A DNA stretch of 64,000 nt from Parvularcula sp039818345. GTDB lineage: Bacteria; Pseudomonadota; Alphaproteobacteria; Caulobacterales; Parvularculaceae. The translations under genes were made by a program, and so were the position numbers. The DNA lies in NCBI GenBank assembly GCA_039818345.1, contig JBCBUC010000010.1:1-64000 (forward strand), written 5' to 3'. Below are positions 24,267 to 32,432 of the stretch, one piece after another; the first letter of the stretch is position 1, and each line of letters starts with the position of its first letter. The notes beneath the pieces were generated by a model that saw only the letters and a list, made by a program, of their open reading frames with translations, searched no databases and was not told where the DNA came from.

Positions 24267-25109
24267 ATGGATCAAGACCTTCTCTCTCCGCAGACGCAAA
24301 AACTCACGCGGCACGGCCCTGAGGGCTTTGAGGGCATGCGCCAGGCGGGCAAGCTCGCCGCATCATGCCTCGACATGCTCACGGCCGAGGTGAAACCAGG
24401 CGTCGCGACAGATTATCTCGACAAGCTTGCCTATACGTTCGTCCAGGATCACGGCGCTGTTTCAGCCACCATCGGGTATCGCGGCTATCGCCATGCCCTT
24501 TGTATCTCGATCAATCATGTGATCTGCCATGGGATTCCGTCGCAAAAACCGCTGCGGGATGGAGACATTGCCAACATTGATGTCACCGTGATCGTCGATG
24601 GTTGGCACGGCGATACCAGCCGGATGTTTTATGTCGGCGAACCGAAGGTGAAGGCCCAGCGTCTGTGCGAGGCAACCTTTCAGTCTCTTTGGAAAGGGAT
24701 TGAGGTGGTGAAGCCAGGCGCCAACCTGCGCGACATCGGGCGCGCCATTCAGACCCATGCGGAAGGACACGGTTTCTCCGTGGTGCGCGATTTTTGCGGC
24801 CATGGTCTTGGCCAAGTGTTCCACCAACCGCCTAATGTCGTGCACTATGAGCGCTATAGCGACCGTTCCGGACACGTCCACTGGGCGCCAGACATTACCC
24901 TTGTTGAGGGAATGTTCTTCACCATCGAGCCGATGATCAATGCCGGCAAACCGGATGCGAAAATGTTGAGAGACGGTTGGACGGCAGTCACGCGTGATCG
25001 TTCGCTCTCGGCTCAATTTGAGCATTCGATTGGTGTGACCAGTGATGGTTTTGAGGTGTTCACAAAAAGCCCTGCGGGACTTGATTGCCCGCCTTATCCA
25101 GCTGGATGA
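24267..25109 (+). CDS. map: Methionine aminopeptidase type I
   Basis: A 280-residue enzyme. Metal ligands appear in NIDVTVIVDGWHGDTS (two Asp), FCGHGLGQVFHQPP (His), FTIEPMINAG (Glu) and SAQFEHSIGVT (Glu); all are present. Removes initiator Met from nascent proteins in the cytosol. ATG at 24267 gives the usual length; frame upstream to 24066 is not conserved-looking and would add 67 residues. The stop overlaps the radC start in ATGA. The upstream region 23948-24266 is divergent promoter space shared with the sorting-tail gene. Confidence 0.94.
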   Translation: MDQDLLSPQTQKLTRHGPEGFEGMRQAGKLAASCLDMLTAEVKPGVATDYLDKLAYTFVQDHGAVSATIGYRGYRHALCISINHVICHGIPSQKPLRDGDIANIDVTVIVDGWHGDTSRMFYVGEPKVKAQRLCEATFQSLWKGIEVVKPGANLRDIGRAIQTHAEGHGFSVVRDFCGHGLGQVFHQPPNVVHYERYSDRSGHVHWAPDITLVEGMFFTIEPMINAGKPDAKMLRDGWTAVTRDRSLSAQFEHSIGVTSDGFEVFTKSPAGLDCPPYPAG

Positions 25110-25828
25110 CGGCGCCCGCCACCGACGCCAAATCGCTGCAGGCCGGACATCGCGAGCGGCTGCGTGAACGCTTCCTTGCTGGGGGCGCAGACGCACTTCA
25201 AGAGTATGAACTCCTCGAACTCTTGCTTTTCAACGCTATACCGCGGCGGGACGTGAAACCGCTAGCAAAGGTTTTGATCCAAGAGTTTGGCAGCTTTGCT
25301 GATGTTATTCATGCACCGCGGGACCGATTATCGACGACCGTGGTTCCGGTGGACGGCAAAGCGCCGCTCAAGGTCGGACCTCGCGTCTTGGCGGAGTTTG
25401 CGCTCGCCCGTGCCGCCGCGTTGAAACTTACGGCAGCGAACATCCTTGGTCGTGAGGTGCTCACCAGTTGGAAGGATCTTGTTGCCTATTGCCGTTCGGC
25501 GACCGCCTATGAACAGGTCGAGCAGTTTCGCATTCTCTTTTTGAATAACAAAAACGCTCTTATTGCTGATGAAAAACAACAAACCGGTACCGTTAACCAT
25601 ACACCAGTTTACGTCCGTGAGGTGATCAAGAGAGCGCTGACGCTCAATGCTTCGGCGATCATCCTTGTGCATAATCACCCATCCGGCGATCCGACGCCAT
25701 CGCGCGCAGACATCCAAATGACAGCACAAATCGTTGAAGCGGCAAAAGCCGTGGACCTCGTGGTGCATGACCATCTCATCGTTGGCCGAGGCCAAGAGGT
25801 GAGCTTTCGCAGTCTTGGTCTTCTTTGA
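25106..25828 (+). CDS. radC: RadC/JAMM-domain DNA repair-type protein
   Basis: A 240-residue RadC: N-terminal helix-hairpin region (GHRERLRERFLAGGADALQEYELLELLL) quoted as residues 14-41, and the JAMM metalloprotease-like motif HNHPSGDPTPSRADIQMT in the C-terminal half. RadC function is debated; the family is widespread and linked to DNA transformation or repair. Start overlaps the map stop by four bases, so coupled translation with map is likely. Followed by two small genes on the same strand. Confidence 0.9.
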   Translation: MTAPATDAKSLQAGHRERLRERFLAGGADALQEYELLELLLFNAIPRRDVKPLAKVLIQEFGSFADVIHAPRDRLSTTVVPVDGKAPLKVGPRVLAEFALARAAALKLTAANILGREVLTSWKDLVAYCRSATAYEQVEQFRILFLNNKNALIADEKQQTGTVNHTPVYVREVIKRALTLNASAIILVHNHPSGDPTPSRADIQMTAQIVEAAKAVDLVVHDHLIVGRGQEVSFRSLGLL

Positions 25829-25903
25829 CCGATTGGCCGTGGCACGGGCTTTGCTAGGACAGCTATCGCAAGGGCCCCGCTTCGGCGGGTTTGGGGAGAG
25901 CAG

Positions 25904-26107
25904 ATGTCCGAGACGTGGACACCCAGCAGGGTACGTATCGCGGTGGCGCGATTGTGCGAGAGCGGCGGGATCGATCTCGTTGATCTCTACCGTGCCCTTG
26001 GGATGGACGCTGTTGCGGCTGAATCGGACGCGGTTGCCCATCTTGCCGGTGTCATCGACGGCCTTGAGGCCGCCTCCCGCGACAATGACCAGCCCATAGC
26101 GCAGTGA
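25904..26107 (+). CDS. Small hypothetical protein, 67 aa
   Basis: A 67-residue frame with a good ribosome site (GGGGAGAG, 3-4 bases before ATG) and four bases before the next gene. Contains no membrane segment, is slightly acidic and has repeated Ala-rich helical stretches (AVARLC, DAVAHLAGVIDGLEAAS). The function is unknown. Close spacing with the RHH gene (26112) and same strand after radC suggest an operon. A weak GC hairpin (CCCGC, TTCG, GCGGG) lies near 25877-25890, just upstream. Confidence 0.55.
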   Translation: MSETWTPSRVRIAVARLCESGGIDLVDLYRALGMDAVAAESDAVAHLAGVIDGLEAASRDNDQPIAQ

Positions 26108-26111
26108 ACCG

Positions 26112-26351
26112 ATGAAAAAAAAGAAGCCCTATCAACTGATCAAACGATCCGTCAGCCTCGACGGCCATCGAACATCCGTGGCCTTGGAGCAGCTCTTTTG
26201 GGATGAGGTTGATCTTCTAGCAAAAACCGATCGCCTTTCCGTGAGCGGATGGATCAGTCACATCGATCGACAACGGCCAGCGGATCAAAGCCTTGCGTCA
26301 GCGCTCAGGGTCAAAGTGCTGACATCACTTAAAGAACAATCTGGTCACTGA
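26112..26351 (+). CDS. Ribbon-helix-helix domain protein (RHH_4-type)
   Basis: A 79-residue protein with the pattern KRSVSLDGHRTSVALEQLFWDEVDLLA and a conserved end NLASALRVKVL-like (SLASALRVKVL), typical of a family of short RHH proteins in alphaproteobacteria (PF13467-like). Expected dimeric DNA-binding protein; target unknown. A poly-Lys start (MKKKKPY). Coupled with the 67-residue gene upstream. Confidence 0.8.
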   Translation: MKKKKPYQLIKRSVSLDGHRTSVALEQLFWDEVDLLAKTDRLSVSGWISHIDRQRPADQSLASALRVKVLTSLKEQSGH

Positions 26352-26362
26352 AGGATCAGACA

Positions 26363-26392
26363 AAAGAAAAGGGCCCGCTTTCAAGCGAGCCC
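26363..26392 (-). terminator. Intrinsic terminator for pal
   Basis: Stem GGGCCCGCTT and AAGCGAGCCC (nine of ten pairs) is flanked on the left by AAAAGAAAA, which is a U-rich tail on the minus strand. It therefore terminates the minus-strand pal transcript and lies 27 bases after its stop; on the plus strand it also follows the RHH gene by 19 bases. Confidence 0.75.
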
Positions 26393-26418
26393 CTCTCAAA
26401 AACTCTGAATGCTGAGGC

Positions 26419-26949
26419 TTAGTAAGCGCTCATGTCATCCATCATCATGTCGTCCATCACGTCGATAGCGACGATCGAAGTCATGGAGTTCCGGTTTTGA
26501 GCCCATGCGTCAGGTGTTGAACCTGGGTTCATTGGGCGCTCTTTGCCGTAAGAAATCGTGTTGATGCGCGATGGATCAACGCCGAGACCGACGAGGTAAG
26601 CTTTCGCTGCATCAGCGCGACGGGCGCCAAGAGCAAGGTTGTACTCGCGCGTGCCGCGCTCGTCACAGTTACCAGCAACAAGAACACGGATGCCGGTGTT
26701 CTCGACCATGTTCAGCCAGTCAGCTTGGCGGCTCAGGGTCGCTTGTGCTTCAGGTGTCAGGTTGTACTCATCGTAACCAAAGAAGACGATGTCGCCGACT
26801 TCTGTTGCCAGCATTTCGGCAGCCATTTCCATGGCCGACATGGTTGGCTCGACTTGTTCCACTTCGACCACTTCTTCGGTCGTTGTGCATGCTGCTAGAA
26901 GGGCCATCGTCGCGATCAGGCCGCTCGTACCCAGAAGTTTGAAATTCAT
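26419..26949 (-). CDS. pal: Peptidoglycan-associated lipoprotein Pal
   Basis: A 176-residue lipoprotein with lipobox LLAACTT (Cys21) and an OmpA-type C-terminal domain (FFGYDEYNLTPEAQATL, GNCDERGTREYNLALGARRA). It is the outer-membrane end of the Tol-Pal system, binding peptidoglycan and TolB. Odd: the end (DVMDDMMMDDMSAY) is unusually rich in Met and Asp, beyond the normal OmpA domain. Separated from tolB by 213 bases, which may hold an own promoter. An intrinsic terminator follows. Confidence 0.95.
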   Translation of the reverse strand: MNFKLLGTSGLIATMALLAACTTTEEVVEVEQVEPTMSAMEMAAEMLATEVGDIVFFGYDEYNLTPEAQATLSRQADWLNMVENTGIRVLVAGNCDERGTREYNLALGARRADAAKAYLVGLGVDPSRINTISYGKERPMNPGSTPDAWAQNRNSMTSIVAIDVMDDMMMDDMSAY

Positions 26950-27162
26950 GGCTTTGCTCCGCTTTGCCTCTACTTTGGGACGACCCCCGTCCCGCCCTGA
27001 CGCAGCTTAGAGACCTCCCCCAAGCCTTGCCAATCCTTCATTACCCATGTGACGGTCGATTAAACCTATTCGGTCCTGTCTTGCCACACCTTGGTGTTAA
27101 TTTTGCGACAGGCTAACGAGCCAAGCCGCGCATTTCAACGATCCCTGCACCCAATTCGTTAA

Positions 27163-28464
27163 TTAATCCAGCCGCGGCGACCAAGCCGGATCGGAAGCTT
27201 CCGTCGGCGTTGGAAGTTGTCGCAAATTCTGGCCCGTAAGATCCACAGCAAAAAGGCGAACAGGACCCCCAGGATAAGCCTCACGGTGGAACGCGAGGAC
27301 CCGTCCATTGGGGCTCCAGGTTGGCCCTTCAACAAGATAGCTCTCGGTCAAAAGGCGCTCGCCCGAACCATCGGTGTTCACCACGCCAATGAAAAACTTG
27401 CCCTGATAAAGCCGCGTGAAGGCGATGAGATCACCGCGTGGGCTCCAAACCGGTGTGCCATACGTGCCATCGCCAAAGGTGATTCGGCGTTGGTTGCGGC
27501 CATTCGCGTCCATCACATAGATCTGCTGTGAGCCGCCACGGTCGGACGCAAAGGTGATGAACCGCCCATCGGGTGACATCGACGGTGACGTGTCGATGGC
27601 GGGGTTAAACGTGAGCCGGCGATAGCGCCCCGAATCAGGGTCCATGATCGCGACGTCTGAATTACCATTTTGCTCGATCGACATCAGGAGCTCTGAGCCG
27701 TCCGGGGTGAAACGCGGCGCGAAGGTCATGCCAGGGAAATCACCCACCTCCCGCTGTCGACCCGTTTCGATGTTGAAGAGGTACACCTTAGCTTTGCGGT
27801 CATCGAACAGCGCCAGATAGGTGATTTCCTGTTCGTTGGGAGAAAACCGCGGGGTGAGAACGTCATAGGCCAGGCCGCCGGTGAGGGTCTGGGGGTTGTG
27901 GCCGTCTTGGTCCATGATCACGAGCCGCTTGGTCCGGTCGGTCTTTGGCCCCGTCTCACCAACAAACACGATCCGGCTATCGAAATAGCCGCTCTCGCCG
28001 GTCAGCGAGGTGTAGATAAAGTCGGAGACCTTATGGGCCGCGCGGCGCCAGTTTTGCCGCGGGGTTTTATAGGCCACCGAGCCGATTTGCTGGTTGCCAA
28101 CAACATCCCAAAGGCGTGTGTTGATTTGCACCCGGCCATCACCAAGCTCGATCATCTCGCCAGCAACAAGCACCCGGGCATTAATCACCCGCCAGTCGGC
28201 AAAGCGCGGCGTGACGTTGATGTTGGTGATGTCCTCAATGAACGCAGCCTCATCGATCGGTGCAAACAAGCCAGAAATACGCAGGTCGTTGGTGATCACC
28301 TCGGCAATGTCTGAGGCCAATGAGACATCGCTTTGGCTTAAATAGCTGGGAATCGCGATCGGCATCGGGTCGGTACGACCGCGGGTGATATCAATCTCAA
28401 CTTGAGCTTGGGCAGTGAGGGGCGCCATGACGGCGGCGATCATCAAGACAAGAACACGAATCAT
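27163..28464 (-). CDS. tolB: Tol-Pal system protein TolB
   Basis: A 433-residue periplasmic protein with signal peptide (MIRVLVLMIAAVMAPLTAQA), a TolB N-terminal domain (up to about 140) and a C-terminal six-bladed WD40-like propeller with repeats of the type SPDGRFITFASDRGGSQQIYVMD and SPRGDLIAF. Interacts with Pal and TolA to maintain outer membrane integrity. Follows tolA by 116 bases on the same strand. Confidence 0.96.
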   Translation of the reverse strand: MIRVLVLMIAAVMAPLTAQAQVEIDITRGRTDPMPIAIPSYLSQSDVSLASDIAEVITNDLRISGLFAPIDEAAFIEDITNINVTPRFADWRVINARVLVAGEMIELGDGRVQINTRLWDVVGNQQIGSVAYKTPRQNWRRAAHKVSDFIYTSLTGESGYFDSRIVFVGETGPKTDRTKRLVIMDQDGHNPQTLTGGLAYDVLTPRFSPNEQEITYLALFDDRKAKVYLFNIETGRQREVGDFPGMTFAPRFTPDGSELLMSIEQNGNSDVAIMDPDSGRYRRLTFNPAIDTSPSMSPDGRFITFASDRGGSQQIYVMDANGRNQRRITFGDGTYGTPVWSPRGDLIAFTRLYQGKFFIGVVNTDGSGERLLTESYLVEGPTWSPNGRVLAFHREAYPGGPVRLFAVDLTGQNLRQLPTPTEASDPAWSPRLD

Positions 28465-28580
28465 CAGGCTAAGAGACCCCTTTTCGACTCAACGGCGTGG
28501 TACCCTGTCCCGCCGCGCGGGGAAACTGTTGATCGACGCATTGAGCGGTGTGTCAGATAACTTTCACGCAAAATTTGGCA

Positions 28581-29411
28581 TCACATCACGCCAAGCGGGC
28601 TGAAATTGAGCGTCATCTCGCTCCAGACATAGTACCGATCCGGCGGCAAGTAATCGTAGGGTGAGCACGCCACCACCGCGCGCATGGCTCGGTCTTGGGT
28701 GGCCCGCCACCAGGTGTTGTTGGAAAGCGCGATTTGGCGGGAGTTGAGCACCTCTGGCTCGCCAAGGATTTCGCCCTCTGGTGACAGATTTATCCGCACA
28801 CGCACAACAATTTCGTCGGCATTCGGAACGCCCGTCGGCTGATCATAACAGCTTGCCATCCGGGCACGGACTTGATCGATCTCACTGGCCCTGAGCGTGT
28901 CACCAAGACCAACCCGTTCCTGATCACGAAGCCCTTCTGGATCAAGGACTTCCAATGGTGGGTTCCGGCTGGTGTCATCGTCTTCGAGATCGACCAGTAC
29001 GTCGTCCAGGAAGCTTAGATCATCAAGCCGTTCGGCGCGCCGCGGCGGGGTCGGTTCCTCGGGTTCCGGCTCGGGTTCGGGTTCTGGCTCTGGAATGACC
29101 TCTGGCTCAGGCTCCGGCTCGATCTCCTCAGGCTCTGGCAGCGGAGGGGGCGGAAGCGGCTCTGGTTCGGGCTCTGGCTCCACATCGACCAGTTCGGTGC
29201 GTTCTTCTTCCCGCTCCGGCTCGGGTTCAGGTTCCGAGAGGCGGTCGGCGCGCACGGAGAGTTCCTCGGCGATCTCTGCTTCGGAAAGAAGCTCGATCGG
29301 CACGATCGGCACATAGACATTGGGTTCGGTGCGAATGAACGGCGCAGCGATAAAGCCGGCCGCAAGCACCCCAATGTGCAACAGCGCCGAGAGGAAGGTC
29401 GCGTAGCGCAA
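28581..29411 (-). CDS. tolA: TolA-like energy-transducing protein with Glu-Pro-rich linker
   Basis: A 276-residue protein: N-terminal membrane helix (FLSALLHIGVLAAGFIAAPF, about 6-25), then a repetitive linker of alternating Glu and Pro residues (about 59-122), then a TolA/TonB C-terminal domain (IDQVRARMASCYDQPTG, VVRVRINLSPEGEILGEP). Classical TolA linkers are Ala/Lys/Glu helices, whereas this is an extended acidic polyproline-type arm as in TonB-like proteins. Operon position between tolR and tolB settles the assignment. Links the TolQR motor to TolB-Pal. Confidence 0.9.
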   Translation of the reverse strand: MRYATFLSALLHIGVLAAGFIAAPFIRTEPNVYVPIVPIELLSEAEIAEELSVRADRLSEPEPEPEREEERTELVDVEPEPEPEPLPPPPLPEPEEIEPEPEPEVIPEPEPEPEPEPEEPTPPRRAERLDDLSFLDDVLVDLEDDDTSRNPPLEVLDPEGLRDQERVGLGDTLRASEIDQVRARMASCYDQPTGVPNADEIVVRVRINLSPEGEILGEPEVLNSRQIALSNNTWWRATQDRAMRAVVACSPYDYLPPDRYYVWSEMTLNFSPLGVM

Positions 29412-29424
29412 AGGACCTCCTCCT

Positions 29425-29859
29425 CTAGTCGGTGACCAGCCCGATGCTCGTGAACCCAGCCGCGTTCAAGCGCCCCATCACCCGAGCCACGTCATCGTAA
29501 AGCACACCCTTGTCGGCGCGGACGTAAATCCGTTGGTCATAGCCCGCTCCTGCGACCGCCGTCAGATGCGCAACAAGGTCGTTATAATCGATTTGGGTCT
29601 CTTGAACGAAGATCACCCCGTCGGCCGTGACGCTCACCGAGATCGGCTCCGTCTGTTCGGTGAGCGCCTGGGCCTCGGTCTCAGGAAGCTCGACTTCAAT
29701 TCCGACCGTCAGAAGCGGGGCCGCCACCATAAAAATAATGAGCAAAACCAACATGACATCGACCATGGGCGTCACGTTGATTTCGGACATGGGCGATGAG
29801 GTTCGGAGACGATTGAACCCGCTGCCGCCACTGCTTCCAGGAAGAAGACCACCCGCCAT
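29425..29859 (-). CDS. tolR: Tol-Pal motor protein TolR
   Basis: A 144-residue ExbD/TolR protein: a Gly/Ser-rich start (MAGGLLPGSSGGSGF), one membrane helix with the proton-carrying Asp (INVTPMVDVMLVLLIIFMVAAPLL) quoted as residues 27-50, and a C-terminal periplasmic domain (IYVRADKGVLYDDVARVMGRLN). Located 3 bases after tolQ and 13 before tolA. Transduces proton flow to TolA. Confidence 0.95.
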   Translation of the reverse strand: MAGGLLPGSSGGSGFNRLRTSSPMSEINVTPMVDVMLVLLIIFMVAAPLLTVGIEVELPETEAQALTEQTEPISVSVTADGVIFVQETQIDYNDLVAHLTAVAGAGYDQRIYVRADKGVLYDDVARVMGRLNAAGFTSIGLVTD

Positions 29860-29862
29860 ACT

Positions 29863-30567
29863 CTATCGGCCCCCGTCAGCTTGGCGCGAGAGAATGGCAG
29901 TGAACTCGCCCGTGAAACCTTCAACACGGGTTACATAGCTATTGAGAGCAGCTGTGTATCGGTTGTACCCGACCACCGCCGGGATAGCGGCAACAAGGCC
30001 GATCGCGGTGGCAAACAGTGCTTCCGCAATTCCCGGTGCCACAACCGCGAGGTTGGCATCCCCGGTCTGCGCGATGCCCTGGAAGGAGTTCATAATCCCC
30101 CAGACCGTTCCGAAGAGACCCACAAAGGGCGCCACTGACCCTACCGTGGCCAACACTGACAATTGGCTCCCGGCCTTTTCAATTTCGCGGCTCGCTTCGG
30201 CCATCATCCGGCGCTCTGCGCGTTGGACCAAAGACGGGGCGAAGCCGCCAGCGGAAGGCGCCTGGCGCGCGAACTCGTCCATCCCCGCGACGAACACTTT
30301 TGCCAGAGGATGATCGAGGCGATCTTTTAAACGACGATAGAGGTCATCAAGCGGACGACCCGAGTAGAATTGGTCTTCGAACTTTTTCGCCTTGCCGCGA
30401 AGCCGCGAGAAGGTCAGCGACTTGTCGATGATAATGCCCCAACTCCACACACTGGCCAGCGCAAGGGCGATCATCACCCCTTTGACCACGGGGTCGGCCT
30501 GCATGAACATGGCAACCGCGCCGAATTCGGTCCCAATCGCGCTTTGCGCGACGATGGTCTCTTCCAT
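29863..30567 (-). CDS. tolQ: Tol-Pal motor protein TolQ
   Basis: A 234-residue inner membrane protein of the MotA/TolQ/ExbB family, with three membrane helices (near 20-40, 135-160, 175-195) and conserved blocks GSVAPFVGLFGTVWGIMNSFQ and GIAEALFATAIGLVAAIPAVV. Forms the proton channel with TolR. First gene of tolQRAB-pal; no ybgC precedes it, instead asd is divergent with a 190-base gap containing the promoters. Confidence 0.96.
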   Translation of the reverse strand: MEETIVAQSAIGTEFGAVAMFMQADPVVKGVMIALALASVWSWGIIIDKSLTFSRLRGKAKKFEDQFYSGRPLDDLYRRLKDRLDHPLAKVFVAGMDEFARQAPSAGGFAPSLVQRAERRMMAEASREIEKAGSQLSVLATVGSVAPFVGLFGTVWGIMNSFQGIAQTGDANLAVVAPGIAEALFATAIGLVAAIPAVVGYNRYTAALNSYVTRVEGFTGEFTAILSRQADGGR

Positions 30568-30757
30568 CGTTGACTCCTGATCTCACCCTTTGGGTTCCCA
30601 CCCAAATGCAAGCCCTACACCAAGCTTCAGTCCATTTCGAGCACGCTTTTAACCGTGTTTGGTTTCGCTGACGCTCAATTTTGATCAGAAAGCGCTCGCG
30701 CTCGAACGATCTTTGTTGCAGACGCTCTCTCTCATCAACGTGTTGAAGGAGCTGATC

Positions 30758-31795
30758 ATGCCGATCACGGTCGCAGTTGTCGGTGCCACGGGCATGGTGG
30801 GTCAGGAAGTGCTGGCGATTCTGTCGGAACGTCTGTTCCCCGCCGACGAGGTTCACGCCCTTGCCTCGCGCAAGTCTATGGGCCGCGAGGTGTCCTATGG
30901 AGAGGACAAAACCCTCGCTTGCGAGGACCTGGACCAATACGATTTTTCCCGGGCTACCATTGCGATCTTCGCAGCCGGCGGTGATGTCGCCAAAAAATAT
31001 GCACCGATCGCTGCAGAAGCTGGCGCGATCGTCATCGACAACTCGTCCGCCTTCCGACTCGACCCGAGCGTGCCGCTGATCGTGCCCGAGGTGAACGCCG
31101 ACGCTATTGATGGGTTTAAAAAGCGCAACATCATCGCCAACCCCAATTGCTCGACAGCGCAGCTCGTGGTGGCACTCAAGCCGCTGCATGACCGCGCCAA
31201 GATCCGGCGCGTGGTGGTGGCGACTTATCAATCCGTGTCTGGTGCAGGCCGCGAGGCTGCCGATGAACTCTTCACCCAGACCAAAGGCATCTTTGTCAAT
31301 CAGGACCCAGAGCCATCAAACTTCACCAAGCAGATTGCTTTCAATGTTATCCCTCATATTGACGTCTTCCTCGACGATGGTTCGACCAAGGAAGAATTCA
31401 AGATGACCGCTGAGACGAAGAAAATCCTCGATCCGTCCATCAAACTGACCGCAACCTGTGTCCGTGTGCCGGTTTTTGTTGGGCACGCGGAGGCGGTCAA
31501 TATTGAATTCGAGGAACCAATCACGGCCGACGAAGCACGGGAGGTGCTGCGCGAGGCGCCAGGATGTCTTGTGGTCGATAAACGCGAAGACGGCGGTTAC
31601 GTGACGCCGGTTGAATGCGCGGGTGACTTCGCCACTTTCATCAGCCGTGTCCGCGAGGACCCGACGATCGATAACGGGCTCAACATTTGGGTGGTCTCGG
31701 ACAATTTGCGTAAAGGCGCTGCGCTCAACGCTGTTCAAATTGCAGAGCTTCTTCTCAATCGCGGCCATCTCGGCGACGCGCCTAAGGTCCACTAA
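30758..31795 (+). CDS. asd: Aspartate-semialdehyde dehydrogenase
   Basis: A 345-residue enzyme: VAVVGATGMVGQEVL (NADP site), NSSAFR, catalytic Cys131 in IIANPNCSTAQL, SVSGAGREA and the C-terminal HAEAVNIEFE/LNIWVVSDNLRKGAALN. Reduces aspartyl phosphate in the lysine, threonine and methionine pathway. An AAGGAG ribosome site eight bases before ATG 30758 fixes the start. Divergent from tolQ. The DUF1579-like gene starts 12 bases after the stop. Confidence 0.96.
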   Translation: MPITVAVVGATGMVGQEVLAILSERLFPADEVHALASRKSMGREVSYGEDKTLACEDLDQYDFSRATIAIFAAGGDVAKKYAPIAAEAGAIVIDNSSAFRLDPSVPLIVPEVNADAIDGFKKRNIIANPNCSTAQLVVALKPLHDRAKIRRVVVATYQSVSGAGREAADELFTQTKGIFVNQDPEPSNFTKQIAFNVIPHIDVFLDDGSTKEEFKMTAETKKILDPSIKLTATCVRVPVFVGHAEAVNIEFEEPITADEAREVLREAPGCLVVDKREDGGYVTPVECAGDFATFISRVREDPTIDNGLNIWVVSDNLRKGAALNAVQIAELLLNRGHLGDAPKVH

Positions 31796-31807
31796 GGGAG
31801 CTAAGCC

Positions 31808-32308
31808 ATGGGTGTTGACGCCGTCTCCTTCTTAGCATCAGCACTCATGCAAGCGGCCAATCCTTCGCCGTGTACCGATGAAAGTTACAGCGACTTTGAT
31901 TTCTGGGTCGGGACGTGGGACGTCTATGTCGGTGACAGCCTTGCCGGCCGCAACGTGATCACCAAGGAAGAGACTGGTTGCTTGGTGCTCGAAACCTGGA
32001 ACAGCGCCAGCGGCGGCACTGGACAGAGCTACAATTATTTTGATCCGGCCCAAGACGTTTGGCGCCAGGTTTGGATCTCACCAGGGCTCCTCATCGATTA
32101 CCAAGGCGGCATCGATGAGGAAGGCCGTATGGCGCTCGAAGGCACGCTCACGAGCCATGCGAGCGGCACCACAGCGCCCTTTCGGGGCCGCTGGGAATCG
32201 CTGGACGATGGCACGGTTCAGCAAACGTTCTGGATCTACAAGACGGACGACGATGCCTGGACCGTCTGGTTCGACGGCAATTATCAGCCTGCGGACGACG
32301 AGGAGTAA
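31808..32308 (+). CDS. DUF1579-like protein of unknown function
   Basis: A 166-residue protein with the motif SDFDFWVGTWDVYVG typical of DUF1579/SnoaL-adjacent beta proteins, followed by repeated aromatic beta segments (SYNYFDPAQDVWRQVWIS, RGRWESLDDGTVQQTFWIY). The N-terminus MGVDAVSFLASALMQAA may be a weak signal or a helix. Starts 12 bases after asd with a GGGAG site, so it is likely cotranscribed. Reminiscent in form of the exported DUF6265 protein at 35481, but not clearly homologous. Confidence 0.6.
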   Translation: MGVDAVSFLASALMQAANPSPCTDESYSDFDFWVGTWDVYVGDSLAGRNVITKEETGCLVLETWNSASGGTGQSYNYFDPAQDVWRQVWISPGLLIDYQGGIDEEGRMALEGTLTSHASGTTAPFRGRWESLDDGTVQQTFWIYKTDDDAWTVWFDGNYQPADDEE

Positions 32309-32334
32309 ATCGGCGCTCACGCACGATCGCGCAT

Positions 32335-32432
32335 CCTAGAGCATTTTCCGACCAAGTGGACACCGGTTGGGCGTCAGAAAATGCGGCCGCAAAAAACAAG
32401 CTAGGGTCAATTCGGTCAGAATTGGCTCTAGG
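32335..32432. repeat. 98-bp MITE/RIME-like palindromic element
   Basis: Two hairpins and perfect 8-bp terminal inverted repeats: CCTAGAGC at 32335-32342 and GCTCTAGG at 32425-32432. Hairpin 1: GCATTTTC (32341-32348) with GAAAATGC (32377-32384), loop ACCAAGTGGACACCGGTTGG-type. Hairpin 2: 13-base arms (32401-32413 and 32419-32431) with two G-U-tolerated mismatches. It lies in the gap between the DUF1579-like gene and phzF and ends at the base before the phzF stop codon. From memory, the hairpin-1 core resembles a repeat common in alphaproteobacterial intergenic regions. No second copy was seen in the window. Confidence 0.75.

Noticed and set aside
30347..31231. A 294-codon minus-strand frame opposite asd and tolQ
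   Set aside because: Overlaps two conserved genes in antisense or out of frame and shows no recognised features.
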